DNA of 64,000 nt, taken from Thinopyrum elongatum (taxonomy: Eukaryota; Streptophyta; Magnoliopsida; Poales; Poaceae). This document shows positions 33,838 through 44,209 of the stretch, in pieces. The stretch lies in assembly GCA_011799875.1 (NCBI GenBank), contig CM022297.1, positions 364,688,921 to 364,752,920 on the forward strand. The letters run 5' to 3'. Both the position numbers and the translations under genes were made by a program. Every line of letters begins with the position of its first letter. Within the stretch, counting starts at the first letter, position 1. The notes under the pieces are model-generated. The model saw only the letters and a program-made list of their open reading frames with translations, did not search any database and was not told the origin of the DNA.

Positions 33838-36327
33838 ATCTTTGCATTATGCCTAGCTAGGGGCATGAAACAATAGCGCTTGTTGGGAGGCAACCCAATG
33901 AATAAAATTTATTTTTGCTTTTTGCTTTCTGTTCTTGAGTGTTTGCACAATTATGCTACTGTTATAATTGTGTTTTTTGTGTTTTAATTAGTGTTTGTGC
34001 CAAGTAAAACCTTTAGGATTGATTTGAGTGATAGTTGATTTGATCTTGTTGGAAAACAGAAACTTTTGCATCCAGTAAAACAATTTTTAAAATTCATAAA
34101 AGGGACGAAAAATTCTGAATTTTTTTACACAAGATTTATATACAAATTTCCTATGTTATCCTAATTTTTCAGAATTTTTGGAGTTTCAAAAGTATTCGAA
34201 ATATTAAGATTTCTACAGACTGTTCTGTTTTTGACAGATTCTGTTTTCTTTGCGTTGTGTGCTTGTTTTGATGATTGTATGGTTTTCTTTGATGAGTTTT
34301 TGCCATAGAAAAGTTGGAATACAGTAGATATAATTCAAGAATAAAATATGAATTGGTTTTCTACAGAACTTATAGTAGTGATTTGCTTTCTTATACTAAC
34401 AGATCTCATGAAGGTTTTGTTGAGTTTTGTGTGATTGAAGTTTTCAAGTTTTGGGTTATCTTACGATGGATGAAGGAATGAGGAGTAAGAAGAGCCTAAG
34501 CTTGGGGATGCCCATGGAATCCCGAGCTATTATCCAAAGAGAAGCAAGCAACTAAGCTTGGGGATGCCCCGAGTGGCATCCCCTCTTTCTTCTAACGACC
34601 ATCGGTATTTTACTCAAAGCTATATTTTTATTCGTCACATACTATGAGTTTTGCTTGGAGCGTCTTGTATGATATGAGTCTTTGCTTGTTTTGCTTTATG
34701 TTCTAAGTCATGAATCCTTACTGGACACACCTATTTGAGAGAGTCAAAATTATGCCATGACTTGTTAGAATTGCTCTCTATGCTTCACTTAAATTTTTAT
34801 GAGCTATGGATTTGCTCTAGTGCTTCACTTATATCTTTTTGAGCACGGCGTGCCTTAGTATTTTTGAAGAAATGCTCTCATGCTTCACTTAGATTTATTT
34901 GGGAGTTAGTAATTTTTTTTTAGAAATTCTCTCTTGCTTCACTTAAATTAATTTGAGAGAAAGAAATATCATGCTCATGATCTTCACTTATATTTGTTTG
35001 AGCTTATCAAAAGAAACACATGAAAATTAGTCCCAAAGTGATAGATATCCACGAAGGATATAATAAAAACTTTCATGAAGATCATTGGACAAAATAAACT
35101 TGATTCCTTGTAATAGTTTTAAGATATGATGATGTGATATGTGAGTTATGTTGGTGAGTAATTGTGCTTTAGTAAGAATATTGGTGTTAAGGTTTGTGAT
35201 TCCCTATGCAAGCATGAAAGTCAATAGTCATGCAATGAAATTATATCCTACTTGTGGTGCATTATTCGGTGTTAATTATGCTTAATGCTCACTTATGAGA
35301 TTATTCATTTTTTGGTTGGTCGCTTCTCAATCTTTTGCTAGCCTTCATTTTGCACTAAGTATGATCCCTACTTGTGCATCCAAAACCCTTTAAACCAGTT
35401 TTGCCCCATGAGTCCACTATATCTACCTATATGCGGTATTCTTTTACCGTTCTAAGCAAATTTGTATGTGCCATCTCTAATTTTCAAAATAAACTTCTCT
35501 TTTGTGTGTTCGTACCGCTCGCGAGGCAGTGAGGGGTGGCTAATATTTCCCATGCTAGATGTGTTATTCTCACGATGAGTGTTTATTCACTTGTCATTGC
35601 ATGAGAGTAAGGCAAAGGTATTAGGGATGCCCAGTCCCGAAATGAAAAAATGAATTTACTTTATGTTGTCAAATAATAAATTCCTTGGAAAGTGTTGGTA
35701 TGGAGGGCACCCGTGGATACGGCTAGCCATGGAAAGTGAAAGAAATGGTGGAAAAAGGAATAAACTTTATTTTCTGTTTGGGAACCGCCTATGATATATC
35801 TAGCATGGAAAGTGTTGGGAACTCTAAGTCGTTTTCATTGGTGGGAAAAGCACACCTCCCAAAAAATTGTTTTATCTCTCAATTTTTGCTTTGAGCTCTG
35901 GCACCTCTACAAATCCCTACTTCCCTCTACGAAGGGCCTTTCTTTACTTTATGCAATATTTTTTTTAATTTGAGTCTCCATCTTCTCTTATAAAGCACCA
36001 ACTAGGAGGCACTATGATCGTACCTGAGCATTGGGTGCAGTTAATATTCGAGTGTGTTTCATGAATGGATCAATGGTGGAGCATGATGGGCTAGGGATAA
36101 CTTATTTTAGCGTTGATATTTTGAAAGACATAGTTGCTTGTTGATATGCTTGAGTATTTAAGTTATCATGTCAAAACTAGACTATTGCTTTGAACCATAT
36201 AAAAGTCCAAATGTCCATGCTATAAAAGAAAGAATATGATATGACATGTTAGGCAGCATTCCACATAAAAATTCTGTTTTTATCATTTACCTATTCAAGG
36301 ACGAGCAGGAATTAAGCTTGGGGATGC
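33838..36327. other. Noncoding 3' internal region of the LTR retrotransposon
   Basis: About 2.5 kb of AT-rich sequence without coding regions where pol genes would lie. It contains two internal copies (about 34495 and 34553) of the polypurine-like 'aagcttggggatgcc' that also precedes the 3' LTR, and repeated 'tgcttcactta' motifs at about 34780-34990. Confidence 0.7.
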
Positions 36328-37932
36328 TGATACGTCTCCAACATATCTATAATTTTTGATTGTTCCATGCTGTTATATTATCATTCTTGGATGTTTTACA
36401 ATCATTTTATAGTCATTTTATATCATTTTTTGGTACTAACCTATTGACATAGTGCCAAGTGCCAGTTGCTGTTTTTTGCATGTTTTTTACATCGCAGGAA
36501 ATCAATACCAAACGGAGTCCAAACGCAGCGAAACTTTTTGTGGATTTTTTTTGGACCAGAAGACATCCAGTGGGCCGGAGAAGCGCCTGGGGGGTGCTCC
36601 GAGAGGAGCACAACCCACCAGGTGCGCCTGGAGGCCCAGGCGCGCCCTGGTGGGTTGTGCCCACCTCGGGTACCCCCCGAACCGCCTCTTTGCTCTATAA
36701 ATACCCCAATATTCTAGAAACCCTAGGGGAGTCGACGAAAATCAATTCCAGCCGCTGCAGAGTCCAGAACCACTAGATCCAATCTAGACACCATCATGGA
36801 GGGGTTCACCACTTCCATTGGTGCCTCTCCGATGATGCGTGAGTAGTTCTTTGTAGACCTACGGGTCCGTAGTTAGTAGCTAGATGGCTTTCTCTCTCTC
36901 GTTTGATTCTCAATACAATGGTTTCTTGGAGATCCATATGATGTAACTCTTTTTTTGCGGTGTGTTTGTTGGGATCCGATGAACTTTGAGTTTATGATCA
37001 GATCTATCTTTTTATCCATGAAAGTTATTCGAGTCTTCTTTGATCTCTTATATGCATGATTGCTTATAGCCTCGTATTTCTTCTCCGATATTTGGGTTTT
37101 GTTTGGCAAACTTGATCTATTTATCTTGCAATGGGAAGAGGTGCTTTGTAGTGGGTTCGATCTTCCGGTGCTTGATCCCAGTGACAGAAGGGGAATCGAC
37201 ACGTATGTATCGTTGCTACTAAGGATAAAACGATGGGGTCTATTTTTACATAAATAGATCTTGTCTACATCATGTCATCATTCTTATTGCATTACTCCGT
37301 TTCTCCATGAACTTAATACACTAGATGCATGCTGGATAGCGGTCGATGTGTGGAGTAATAGTAGTAGATGCAGGCAGGAGTCGGTCTACTAATCTTGGAC
37401 GTGATGCCTATATAATGATCATTGCCTGGATATCGTCATGATTATTTGAAGTTCTATCAATTGCCCAACAGTAATTTGTTCACCCACCGTTTGCTATTTT
37501 TCTCGAGAGAAGCCACTAGTGAAACCTACGGCCCCCGGGTCTCTTTTCCAATATATTTGCTTTCAAGATCTGTTTTGCTATTCGCTCTTTTATTTATTTG
37601 CAACTTTTATTTTTAGATCTATTAAACCAAAAATACAAAAATACCTTGCTGCACTTTATTTTATTTGGCGTTCGATCTATCAATATTTACTACTCTCTCA
37701 CGTCCATTTGCCAATTTTTGGCGCCGTTGCCCGAAAGGGATTGACAACCCCTTTTACACGTCGGGTTGCGAGTATTTGTTATTTGTGTGCATGTGCTGTT
37801 TACATAGTGTTGCTTGGTTCTCCTACTGGTTCGATAACCTTGGTCTCATCACTAAGGGAAATACCTACCGCCGTTGTGCTGCATCATCCCTTCCTCTTTG
37901 GGGAAATACCGACGTAGCTTCAAGCCGCATCA
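36328..37932 (+). repeat. 3' LTR
   Basis: Begins 'tgatacgtctccaacatatc' after the polypurine tract and ends 'aagccgcatca', followed by the 'gacag' duplication. It has the same length as the 5' LTR. Confidence 0.92.
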
Positions 37933-38151
37933 GACAGCTGCTGTGCCGCTCTCGCTAGTTGCTATCCCCGAGGCAGATGTTGCTGCCGCCACCTGAGAAG
38001 CAACAACGGCCGTTTGGGCTGCCTTGGCCGCCCGGTCGCAGATTGCGGCCGCGCTCATGCACGTTGTTAGCACGCGCATGGCGGCTGCGGCCGCGCTCTC
38101 GCCGGAGTGGGCCGCCAAAGTTGCCCTCACGACGCGGGTCCACGTCCCCAT
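37933..38151 (-). CDS. Ala-rich ORF, 5' half, split by the LTR retrotransposon
   Basis: Starts at Met 38151 ('MGTWTRVVRATLAAHSGESA') and stays open to the LTR junction at 37932. It is rich in Ala, Ser and Thr. It continues in frame at 30861 when the retrotransposon and one target duplication are removed. No family recognised. Confidence 0.5.
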
Positions 38152-38454
38152 CTTTCACCGGTGACAATTGAACAGTGAAATGATATTTGGGGAGCGAGCT
38201 AGTGTGCTTGACATGCCGGCTGTGGACTGTAGCCGACGCACCTTCTTGCGTAAGCCATAGGCGTACTATACACCGACGGTGCTCCAGGATATTTTGTACT
38301 GCACCTCACACTATTGGTGATAATAAACTGTGTGGGATCTACTTGATTTTTCATCTTGATTTGAATTGCATAATGGGGTCACAGCGGCAATGGATGGTGT
38401 TTGAATTGCTAGAACTTTTATCTGCAGTGAACATGCAACTATATGTGTGTCATA

Positions 38455-40815
38455 AAAGAATTGGAATTATTCAGGGTTCATTTGGACATCTTATACATTA
38501 AATTGGTTTTCTAGCCATTTCAGGTGCACAATTCAAAATTAAACTATATGCACATGCTCCGGTGCACCAACATGGGTTGTAAAATCATATATGTGTCCAT
38601 GGGTTTATGCTTATGTCCCATGCAAAAAATGGGGATGAATTTCGAACACCACGGCACCGTGGCTCTCCGGCAAACGTTGAGGTACTTGCTTTTGTAATTC
38701 TAGTAAATCCAAAACCTGTCTGAAATTCATGAACCTTGGCATGCTATCATGGAATGGCATCAACATGCTGGGGTAAAAAATATTATCCCATTTGGGGCAG
38801 GTTATAGTATAAGCTTCTAACAAACCAGAGCTTCTCAGAAGAAGCCTCCTGGTTCCGTTAGGGAAACGTGTCACCTTTGTGGACAAAACGATATTTGTCG
38901 CCTCTTCTTCCTTTCAATTTTTTTCCTGGTGTCAACATAGAACAACAGGAGTGTTGTGTTAAATTTTGGATTTTTTCGGGGATCGTTTGGACATTTTTAT
39001 ACGTTAACTGAGTTTTCTAGGCATTTATGTGCATAATTCAAAATTGAACTACATGCACATGCTCCAGTCCATAAAAACGGGTTGCAAATCAAATGTTTGT
39101 CCTTGGTTGCAAGCTTAGGTCACATGCAAGAAATGAGAATGAATGTCAAACACCTTGACATTGTCGCTCGGCCGCTAACATTGAGATACATGGTTTTAAA
39201 ATTCTAGTAAATCGAAAACTCGTCTGAAATTCATGAAACTTGACATGATATCATGGAACGGCATCGACATGCCGTGGTAAAAATATTGTCCCATTTGGGG
39301 CCGGTTTGGGTATAAGCTTCTCGCAAACCAGAGCTTCTCTCACAACAAGCCTGATGGTTTCGGTAGGGAACGTGCCACCTTGGGGGACGAAACGATATCT
39401 GTTGCCTCTAATTACTTTCAAAAAATTTCTCGTGTCAACATAGAACAACACGAGTGTTGTGTCAATTTTTGGGATTTTTCGGGGTTCGCTTGGACATTTT
39501 TATACATTAACTAAGTTTTCTATGCATTCATGTGCATAATTCAAATTTGAACTACAGGCACATGCTCTAATGCATATAAATTGGTTGAAAATTCAAATCT
39601 GTGTCCTTGGTTGCATGCTTAGGTCCCATGCAAGAAATGGGAATGAATGTCAAACACCCGGCCACCGTCACTCGGCTGCAAACATTGAGATACCTGGTTT
39701 TTAAATTCTAGTAAATCCAAAACTCGTCTGAAATTCATGAAACTTGGCATGCTATCATGGAGCGACATCAACATGCCGTGGTAAATTTTTTGTCCCATTT
39801 GGGGTAGGTTTGGGTATAAGCTTCTCACAAACCAGAGCTTCTCACAACAAGCCTGATGGTTTCGGTAGGGAACGTTTCACCTTTCTAGACGAAACGATAT
39901 CCGTTGCCTCTTCTTGATTTCAATTTTTTCTCTAGTGTCAACATAGAACAATAGGAGTGTTGTGTTAAATTTTGGAATTTTTCGGGGCTCGTTTGGACAT
40001 TTTTCTACATTAACTGAGTTTTCTATGCATTTATGTGCATAATTCAAATTTGAACTACAGGCACATGCTCTAATGCATATAAATTGGTTGAAAATTCAAA
40101 TATGTGTCCTTGGTTGCATGCTTAGGTCCCATGCAAGAAATGGGAATGAATGTCAAACACCCTGCCACCATCACTCTGCCGCAAACATTGAGATACCTGG
40201 TTTTTAAATTATAGTAAATCCAAAAATCGTCTGAAATTCATGAAACTTGGCATGCTATCATGGAGCGGCATCAACATGCCGTGGTAAATTTTTTGTCCCA
40301 TTTGGGGCAGGTTTGGGTATAAGCTTCTCAAAAACCAGAGCTTCTCACAACAAGCCTGACGGTTTCGGTAGGGAACGTGCCACCTTTGGGGACGAAACAA
40401 TATTCGTTGCCTCTTATTGCTTTCAAAAATTTTCTAGTGTCAACATAGAACAACAGGAGTGTTGTGTTAAATTTTGGAATTTTTCGGGGTTCATTTGGAC
40501 ATTTTTATACATTAACTGGGTTTTCTAGGCATTTTATGTGCATAATTCAAATTTGAACCACATGCACATGCTCGAGTGCATATAAATTGGTTGAAAAATC
40601 AAATCTGTGTCCATGGGTGCATGCTTAGGTCCCATGCAAGAAATGGGAATGAATTTCAAACACCAGGGCATTGTTGATTGCCGGCAAAACATTGAGATAC
40701 TTTGTTTTTAAATTCTAGTAAATCCAAAACTCGTCAGAAATTCATGAAACTTGGCATGCTATGATGGAATGGCACCCGACATGGTGTGGTATTTTTCGTG
40801 TCCATTTTGAGAGAA
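38455..40815. repeat. Tandem array, about 500-bp period, 4.6 copies
   Basis: Landmark 'gagtgttgtgttaaatttt' (or near match) occurs at about 38949, 39450, 39955 and 40458, and 'catgaaacttggcatgctat' style segments fall at matching spacing. The first unit is partial. Short frames inside repeat from unit to unit but are broken at different places, so the array is taken as noncoding internal sequence of the outer CACTA element. Confidence 0.88.
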
Positions 40816-41235
40816 GGCGCACTCGAATAACAGCCAACAAAGGCATTTTGAAAAAATAGTTGCCACTTTAATATCTCAAACGTTTGTATAATTCAAATCG
40901 TGTGCGTTCTGTTAACCATTCACGTGACGCCACGTGTCTTGGTTTTAATGGCTATAGGAGGTGCCATGTGGACAGCTGCTTGACTGAATGGGAGGCGTGC
41001 GAGCGCAGTCCGGTGCGCAGGCTGACCGAGAGGCGTGCAAGCTGTCCTCCAATGCGCAGGCTCACCGGGAAGCATGCGAGCTGTACGCTGCGCAGGCTCA
41101 CTGGGAAGCGAGCCCTTTAACTTCCATGGCCGCCCGCCTTCATCTCCATTAATAGCGCCCGAGCCGCTGTTTAATACGGGTGGCCTTACTGTTCGCCTCC
41201 CATTCCCCTCCCTCCCGCAGACCTCCACCAACGCC

Positions 41236-41841
41236 ATGGCGCAGAATGATCATCTACCACTAGTCTTCAAGTTTGGTGAAGCCGACTCCGAGCCGGAGGA
41301 GATAGAAAATAAGGAGGAATGGGGCCTCATGGACATGGCCGTGAACGAGCTGGCCGCGGCGGTTGCTGCCCCCGCTCCCGTCCCAGCTTCCATCCCCGCG
41401 CCCGCGCCAGCGACCATCCCCGTAGCATTGACGGGCTGGTCGCCGAGCACTATCGCAGAGCTGGAAGCCGCGAGCATCAGCGAGGTCTCCGCGGACCCGG
41501 GCGAGCTCGTGTACATGCCAGCGCCAGCGCCCGTGCCCGTGCCTGTGCGCGCCCCTCCACCCACCGCGGTGCCGGTCCCCGTGCGTTTGGCTGCACCCGC
41601 CGCGCCCGTGCCCGTGTGCGCGCCCCACTCAGCGGCATGGGACACCACCGTCGACCGCTACCTCTCAGCGGCGCCAGTTGTCGTCCTCCCGCGCCCCGCC
41701 CGTCGATCGCGTGACGACATGATGTTTGATTTACAAGTGAAGAACATTCTGTGCTGCCTTGAAGACTTCAACAATGGCGTCCCGGAGGACGACAACGACA
41801 ACGACGGCGCGGCACGCCGCCTCCGCCACCGCCGGAAATAG
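41236..41841 (+). CDS. Pro/Ala/Val-rich hypothetical protein in the outer CACTA element
   Basis: I choose the Met at 41236 ('MAQNDHLPLVFKFGEADSEP') over the upstream one at 41035 because the preceding codons are low complexity; this gives 201 residues. The N-terminus is acidic, then come long stretches of PAPVPVP type (residues ~45-165), and a short C-terminal part 'DDMMFDLQVKNILCCLEDFN' ending in an acidic/Arg tail. It is GC-rich unlike its AT-rich surroundings. No family is recognised; it is one of several low-complexity ORFs of this element. Confidence 0.5.
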   Translation: MAQNDHLPLVFKFGEADSEPEEIENKEEWGLMDMAVNELAAAVAAPAPVPASIPAPAPATIPVALTGWSPSTIAELEAASISEVSADPGELVYMPAPAPVPVPVRAPPPTAVPVPVRLAAPAAPVPVCAPHSAAWDTTVDRYLSAAPVVVLPRPARRSRDDMMFDLQVKNILCCLEDFNNGVPEDDNDNDGAARRLRHRRK

Positions 41842-41984
41842 TTTTTTTTGGGTTTAATACTGTATCTCGATCATATGAATATAAATTCGCAGTGTGACTG
41901 AATGAAAGATATGGTTTGAACGAACTTGCATTTTTCTCTCTTAATGTACAGACTTATCAAACGATTTTCTTTTGAAAAAACATC

Positions 41985-42250
41985 AATGGTTTTTAAATAT
42001 AAAACACTCATCGCAAACGTTTTAGTTAGAACACCCGTATGCAAACCGACAGCTTCCCCAGGAAGCCAAGGGAAAATGTGCCGAGCAGGATTTGTGCAGC
42101 TCTTGATCGCAAACGTTTTAGATCGAACAACCGTATGCAAAGTGAGAGCTATGGTCTTCCCCCTTAGGTCAAGGGAAAATTCGCAAACGGTTGGTTTGGA
42201 TGACCCGTGTGCAACCACATACAAACAATTTGGTAAGATTTGCATCTGTC
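41985..42250. repeat. Internal 'gcaaacgttttag' motif block
   Basis: 'cgcaaacgttttag' occurs at about 42012 and 42108, and 'cgcaaacggttgg' at about 42182, each followed by 'ccgtatgcaaa' or 'ccgtgtgcaac'. They are of the same type as the outer CACTA subterminal motifs, though they lie well inside the element. Confidence 0.6.
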
Positions 42251-42611
42251 ATATTGGGTATGTTGCCATTTGTCAAACTGAAAAGATTGACATTTGTTGA
42301 TCTAGTAACATTGCCATTTGTCAACCTTGTAGCACTGCGATTTGTCAAAATATGCAGCTAAAAATCACTAGCACTATCTAATTTTTGCAACTAAAATTCA
42401 GTAATTAAGCATAGATTTCATTCATAGATTAAGCAGTCGTTCTTTATACAAACAGTTCAACTCGACAGCTAAACCGACCAAACTTTTCCCCAATTGTTGC
42501 CAACCACGTACTGAAATAGCTAGTTCAACTATATATACTAGCTAATTTTAAGTACGTTGTACAGTTCCACCACATCTATAGTCAGATGAACTGAACAAAA
42601 TAGCCCCTAAA

Positions 42612-42680
<69 letters not shown>
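42612..42680. repeat. (ACT)n microsatellite
   Basis: About 21 consecutive 'act' trinucleotides form a perfect microsatellite inside the outer CACTA element. Confidence 0.95.
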
Positions 42681-42728
42681 AGAGGGGCTTTGTAATACTT
42701 CCGGCAGCCTCTCCTCTGCCGAGCGCGC

Positions 42729-43222
42729 TCAGTAAGAGGCAGAGGAGGAGGAGCCTACCGACGAGATGGACAACTGCAATACGGTGCCTGCCGCTGCTGC
42801 ATCTTCAGCAACGCTCACCTCGAACGCCCTCTGCCGCTCCAGATGACCCCTCTCAAAGCGGTGGTTCTCCTCGTAGATCTCCTGATTCCTCGCCTCTGAG
42901 GTGGCGTGTGCCGCGGCCACGACGGCGGTAAGGCTCTTTGCGTGCTCGACGAGGTGCTCCTCCTTGTCCCGTAGGAACTCGGTGTAGCGCGCAAGGTCGC
43001 TGACGCACGTGCGGGCCTCCACCTCTGTCTCCCGCCTTCGGGCGGTGGTGGCGGAGCGGGTTATGACCCCAGTGGTTGACGGTGGGCTGGCGACCACGGC
43101 GGCCGACGATGGGGTGGCGGCCACGACCACCACCTCCCGCCTTCGGGCCGCGGTGGCGGAGCGGGTGATGGCCACGTTGGCTGGCAGTGGGGTGGCGGCC
43201 ACGACGGCCACCTCCCGCATTC
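42729..43222 (-). CDS. Coiled-coil ORF, 3' part, split by the inner CACTA element
   Basis: Minus frame ending at 42729. It begins at the junction with repeats of the type 'ITRSATAARRREVVVVAATP', then a helical segment rich in charged residues ('LARYTEFLRDKEEHLVEHAK', 'ENHRFERGHLERQRAFEVSV'), and ends 'SSVGSSSSASY'. The 5' part lies at 54165-54036. With the inner CACTA and one copy of 'ttc' removed, the frame continues without a break. It is a predicted coiled-coil protein of unknown role; the apparent extension to 43463 is inner CACTA sequence. Confidence 0.5.
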
Positions 43223-43254
43223 CACTACTAGGAAAAGGGCTATAGCTAATATGG

Positions 43255-43720
43255 ACAGTAATGGCGCACCACATATGTGGTGCGCCACTGCTATATAGCA
43301 GTGGCGCACCATGTGTAGGTGCGCCATTAGTGTCCATATCACTAATGGCGCACCACACCCACGGTGCGCCACTACTAACGATTTTTTTTTCCAAAACTAG
43401 TAATGGCGCACCACGGCATAGTGCGCCATTACTAGTTTTAACTAGTAATGGTGCACCACACACTCAGTGCGCCACTACTAACAATTTTTTGTTACTTTTT
43501 TTTTGAAAACTAGTAATGGCGCACCCGGGTATAGTGCGCCATTACTAGTTCAAACTAGTAATGGCGCACCACAACCACGGTGCGCCACTACTAACAATTA
43601 TTTTTTTTATTTTTTTTGCAAAACTAGTAATGGCGTACCACGTAACAGGTGCGCCATTAGTAACCAGGGTTACTAATGGCGCATTGTTAGGTGGTGCGCC
43701 ATTGGTAACCTGAGAGCAGC
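43255..43720. repeat. Left subterminal inverted repeats of the inner CACTA
   Basis: At least eight 'actagtaatggcgcac...gtgcgccattactag' style hairpin units of 40-70 bases. Each contains an inverted pair of 'ggcgcacca' and 'tggtgcgcc'. Confidence 0.85.
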
Positions 43721-43965
43721 TAGATATTTTGGACAGCCACCTACCACACTCACTTTCCCCACTTCATTCTCTCCACCTCCTCCTCCAAGCTTGTCTCGGC
43801 TGCCTCCTCCTCCTCACCTCATTTGCACCATAGATTCACCCAAATTAAGTGGTTAAATTTCCTTTTTTTGATAGGTAAGTAAGGGGAAAGATTTCTTTAT
43901 GTTGTAGATCTACTTTTTTCTCCCTCCAACAACGTGCACATGCACTTTTTATGGCCTAGATCTAC

Positions 43966-44036
43966 GTATGTTTGTGGTGTGTTGCATATGTTTGTGGTGT
44001 TGCATATGTTTGTGGTGTTGCATATGTTTGTGTTTG
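43966..44036. repeat. 18-bp minisatellite
   Basis: 'gttgcatatgtttgtggt' is repeated about 3.5 times just before a likely 3' splice site ('tttgcag') upstream of the transposase frame. Confidence 0.85.
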
Positions 44037-44209
44037 CAGGTACCGGTATTTGAAATGCGATAGTTGCCAATATTTTGCCGAAATGTTGATTCATTTCCGT
44101 TTCGGCGAGAATTTGGCACTATGCATTCTTTTTGGTCCTATTTTTAGGCAAAGTCATGCCAATTTTTTTTGGTTCTAAAATATCGTTTTGCTCTACCCCG
44201 CAGGCGACC

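Larger units (their letters stand above)
30867..37932 (+). mobile_element. Complete LTR retrotransposon, nonautonomous, gypsy-like (Sabrina/WHAM style)
   Basis: A full 7,066-bp unit between 5-bp duplications 'gacag' (30862-30866 and 37933-37937). LTRs lie at 30867-32471 and 36328-37932, both 1,605 bp. After the 5' LTR, 'tggggccgttgccgggga' (about 32483) fits a primer-binding site for tRNA-Asp with one mismatch. A purine-rich 'aagcttggggatgc' precedes the 3' LTR. It encodes a Gag-like protein and a protease domain but no reverse transcriptase, RNase H or integrase, so it must have been mobilised by enzymes of a related element. By eye the LTRs differ at roughly 45 sites (about 2.8%), which would suggest an insertion of the order of one million years at commonly used grass rates; this count is approximate. 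The family name is by resemblance only. Confidence 0.92.

Noticed and set aside
38455..40815. CRISPR-like repeat arrangement
   Set aside because: Period is about 500 bp with no short constant repeat and unique spacer; plant nuclear context; plain tandem array.
42729..43463. Continuous 244-codon minus frame taken as one gene
   Set aside because: The part above 43222 is inner CACTA terminal sequence; the true upstream half is at 54036-54165.
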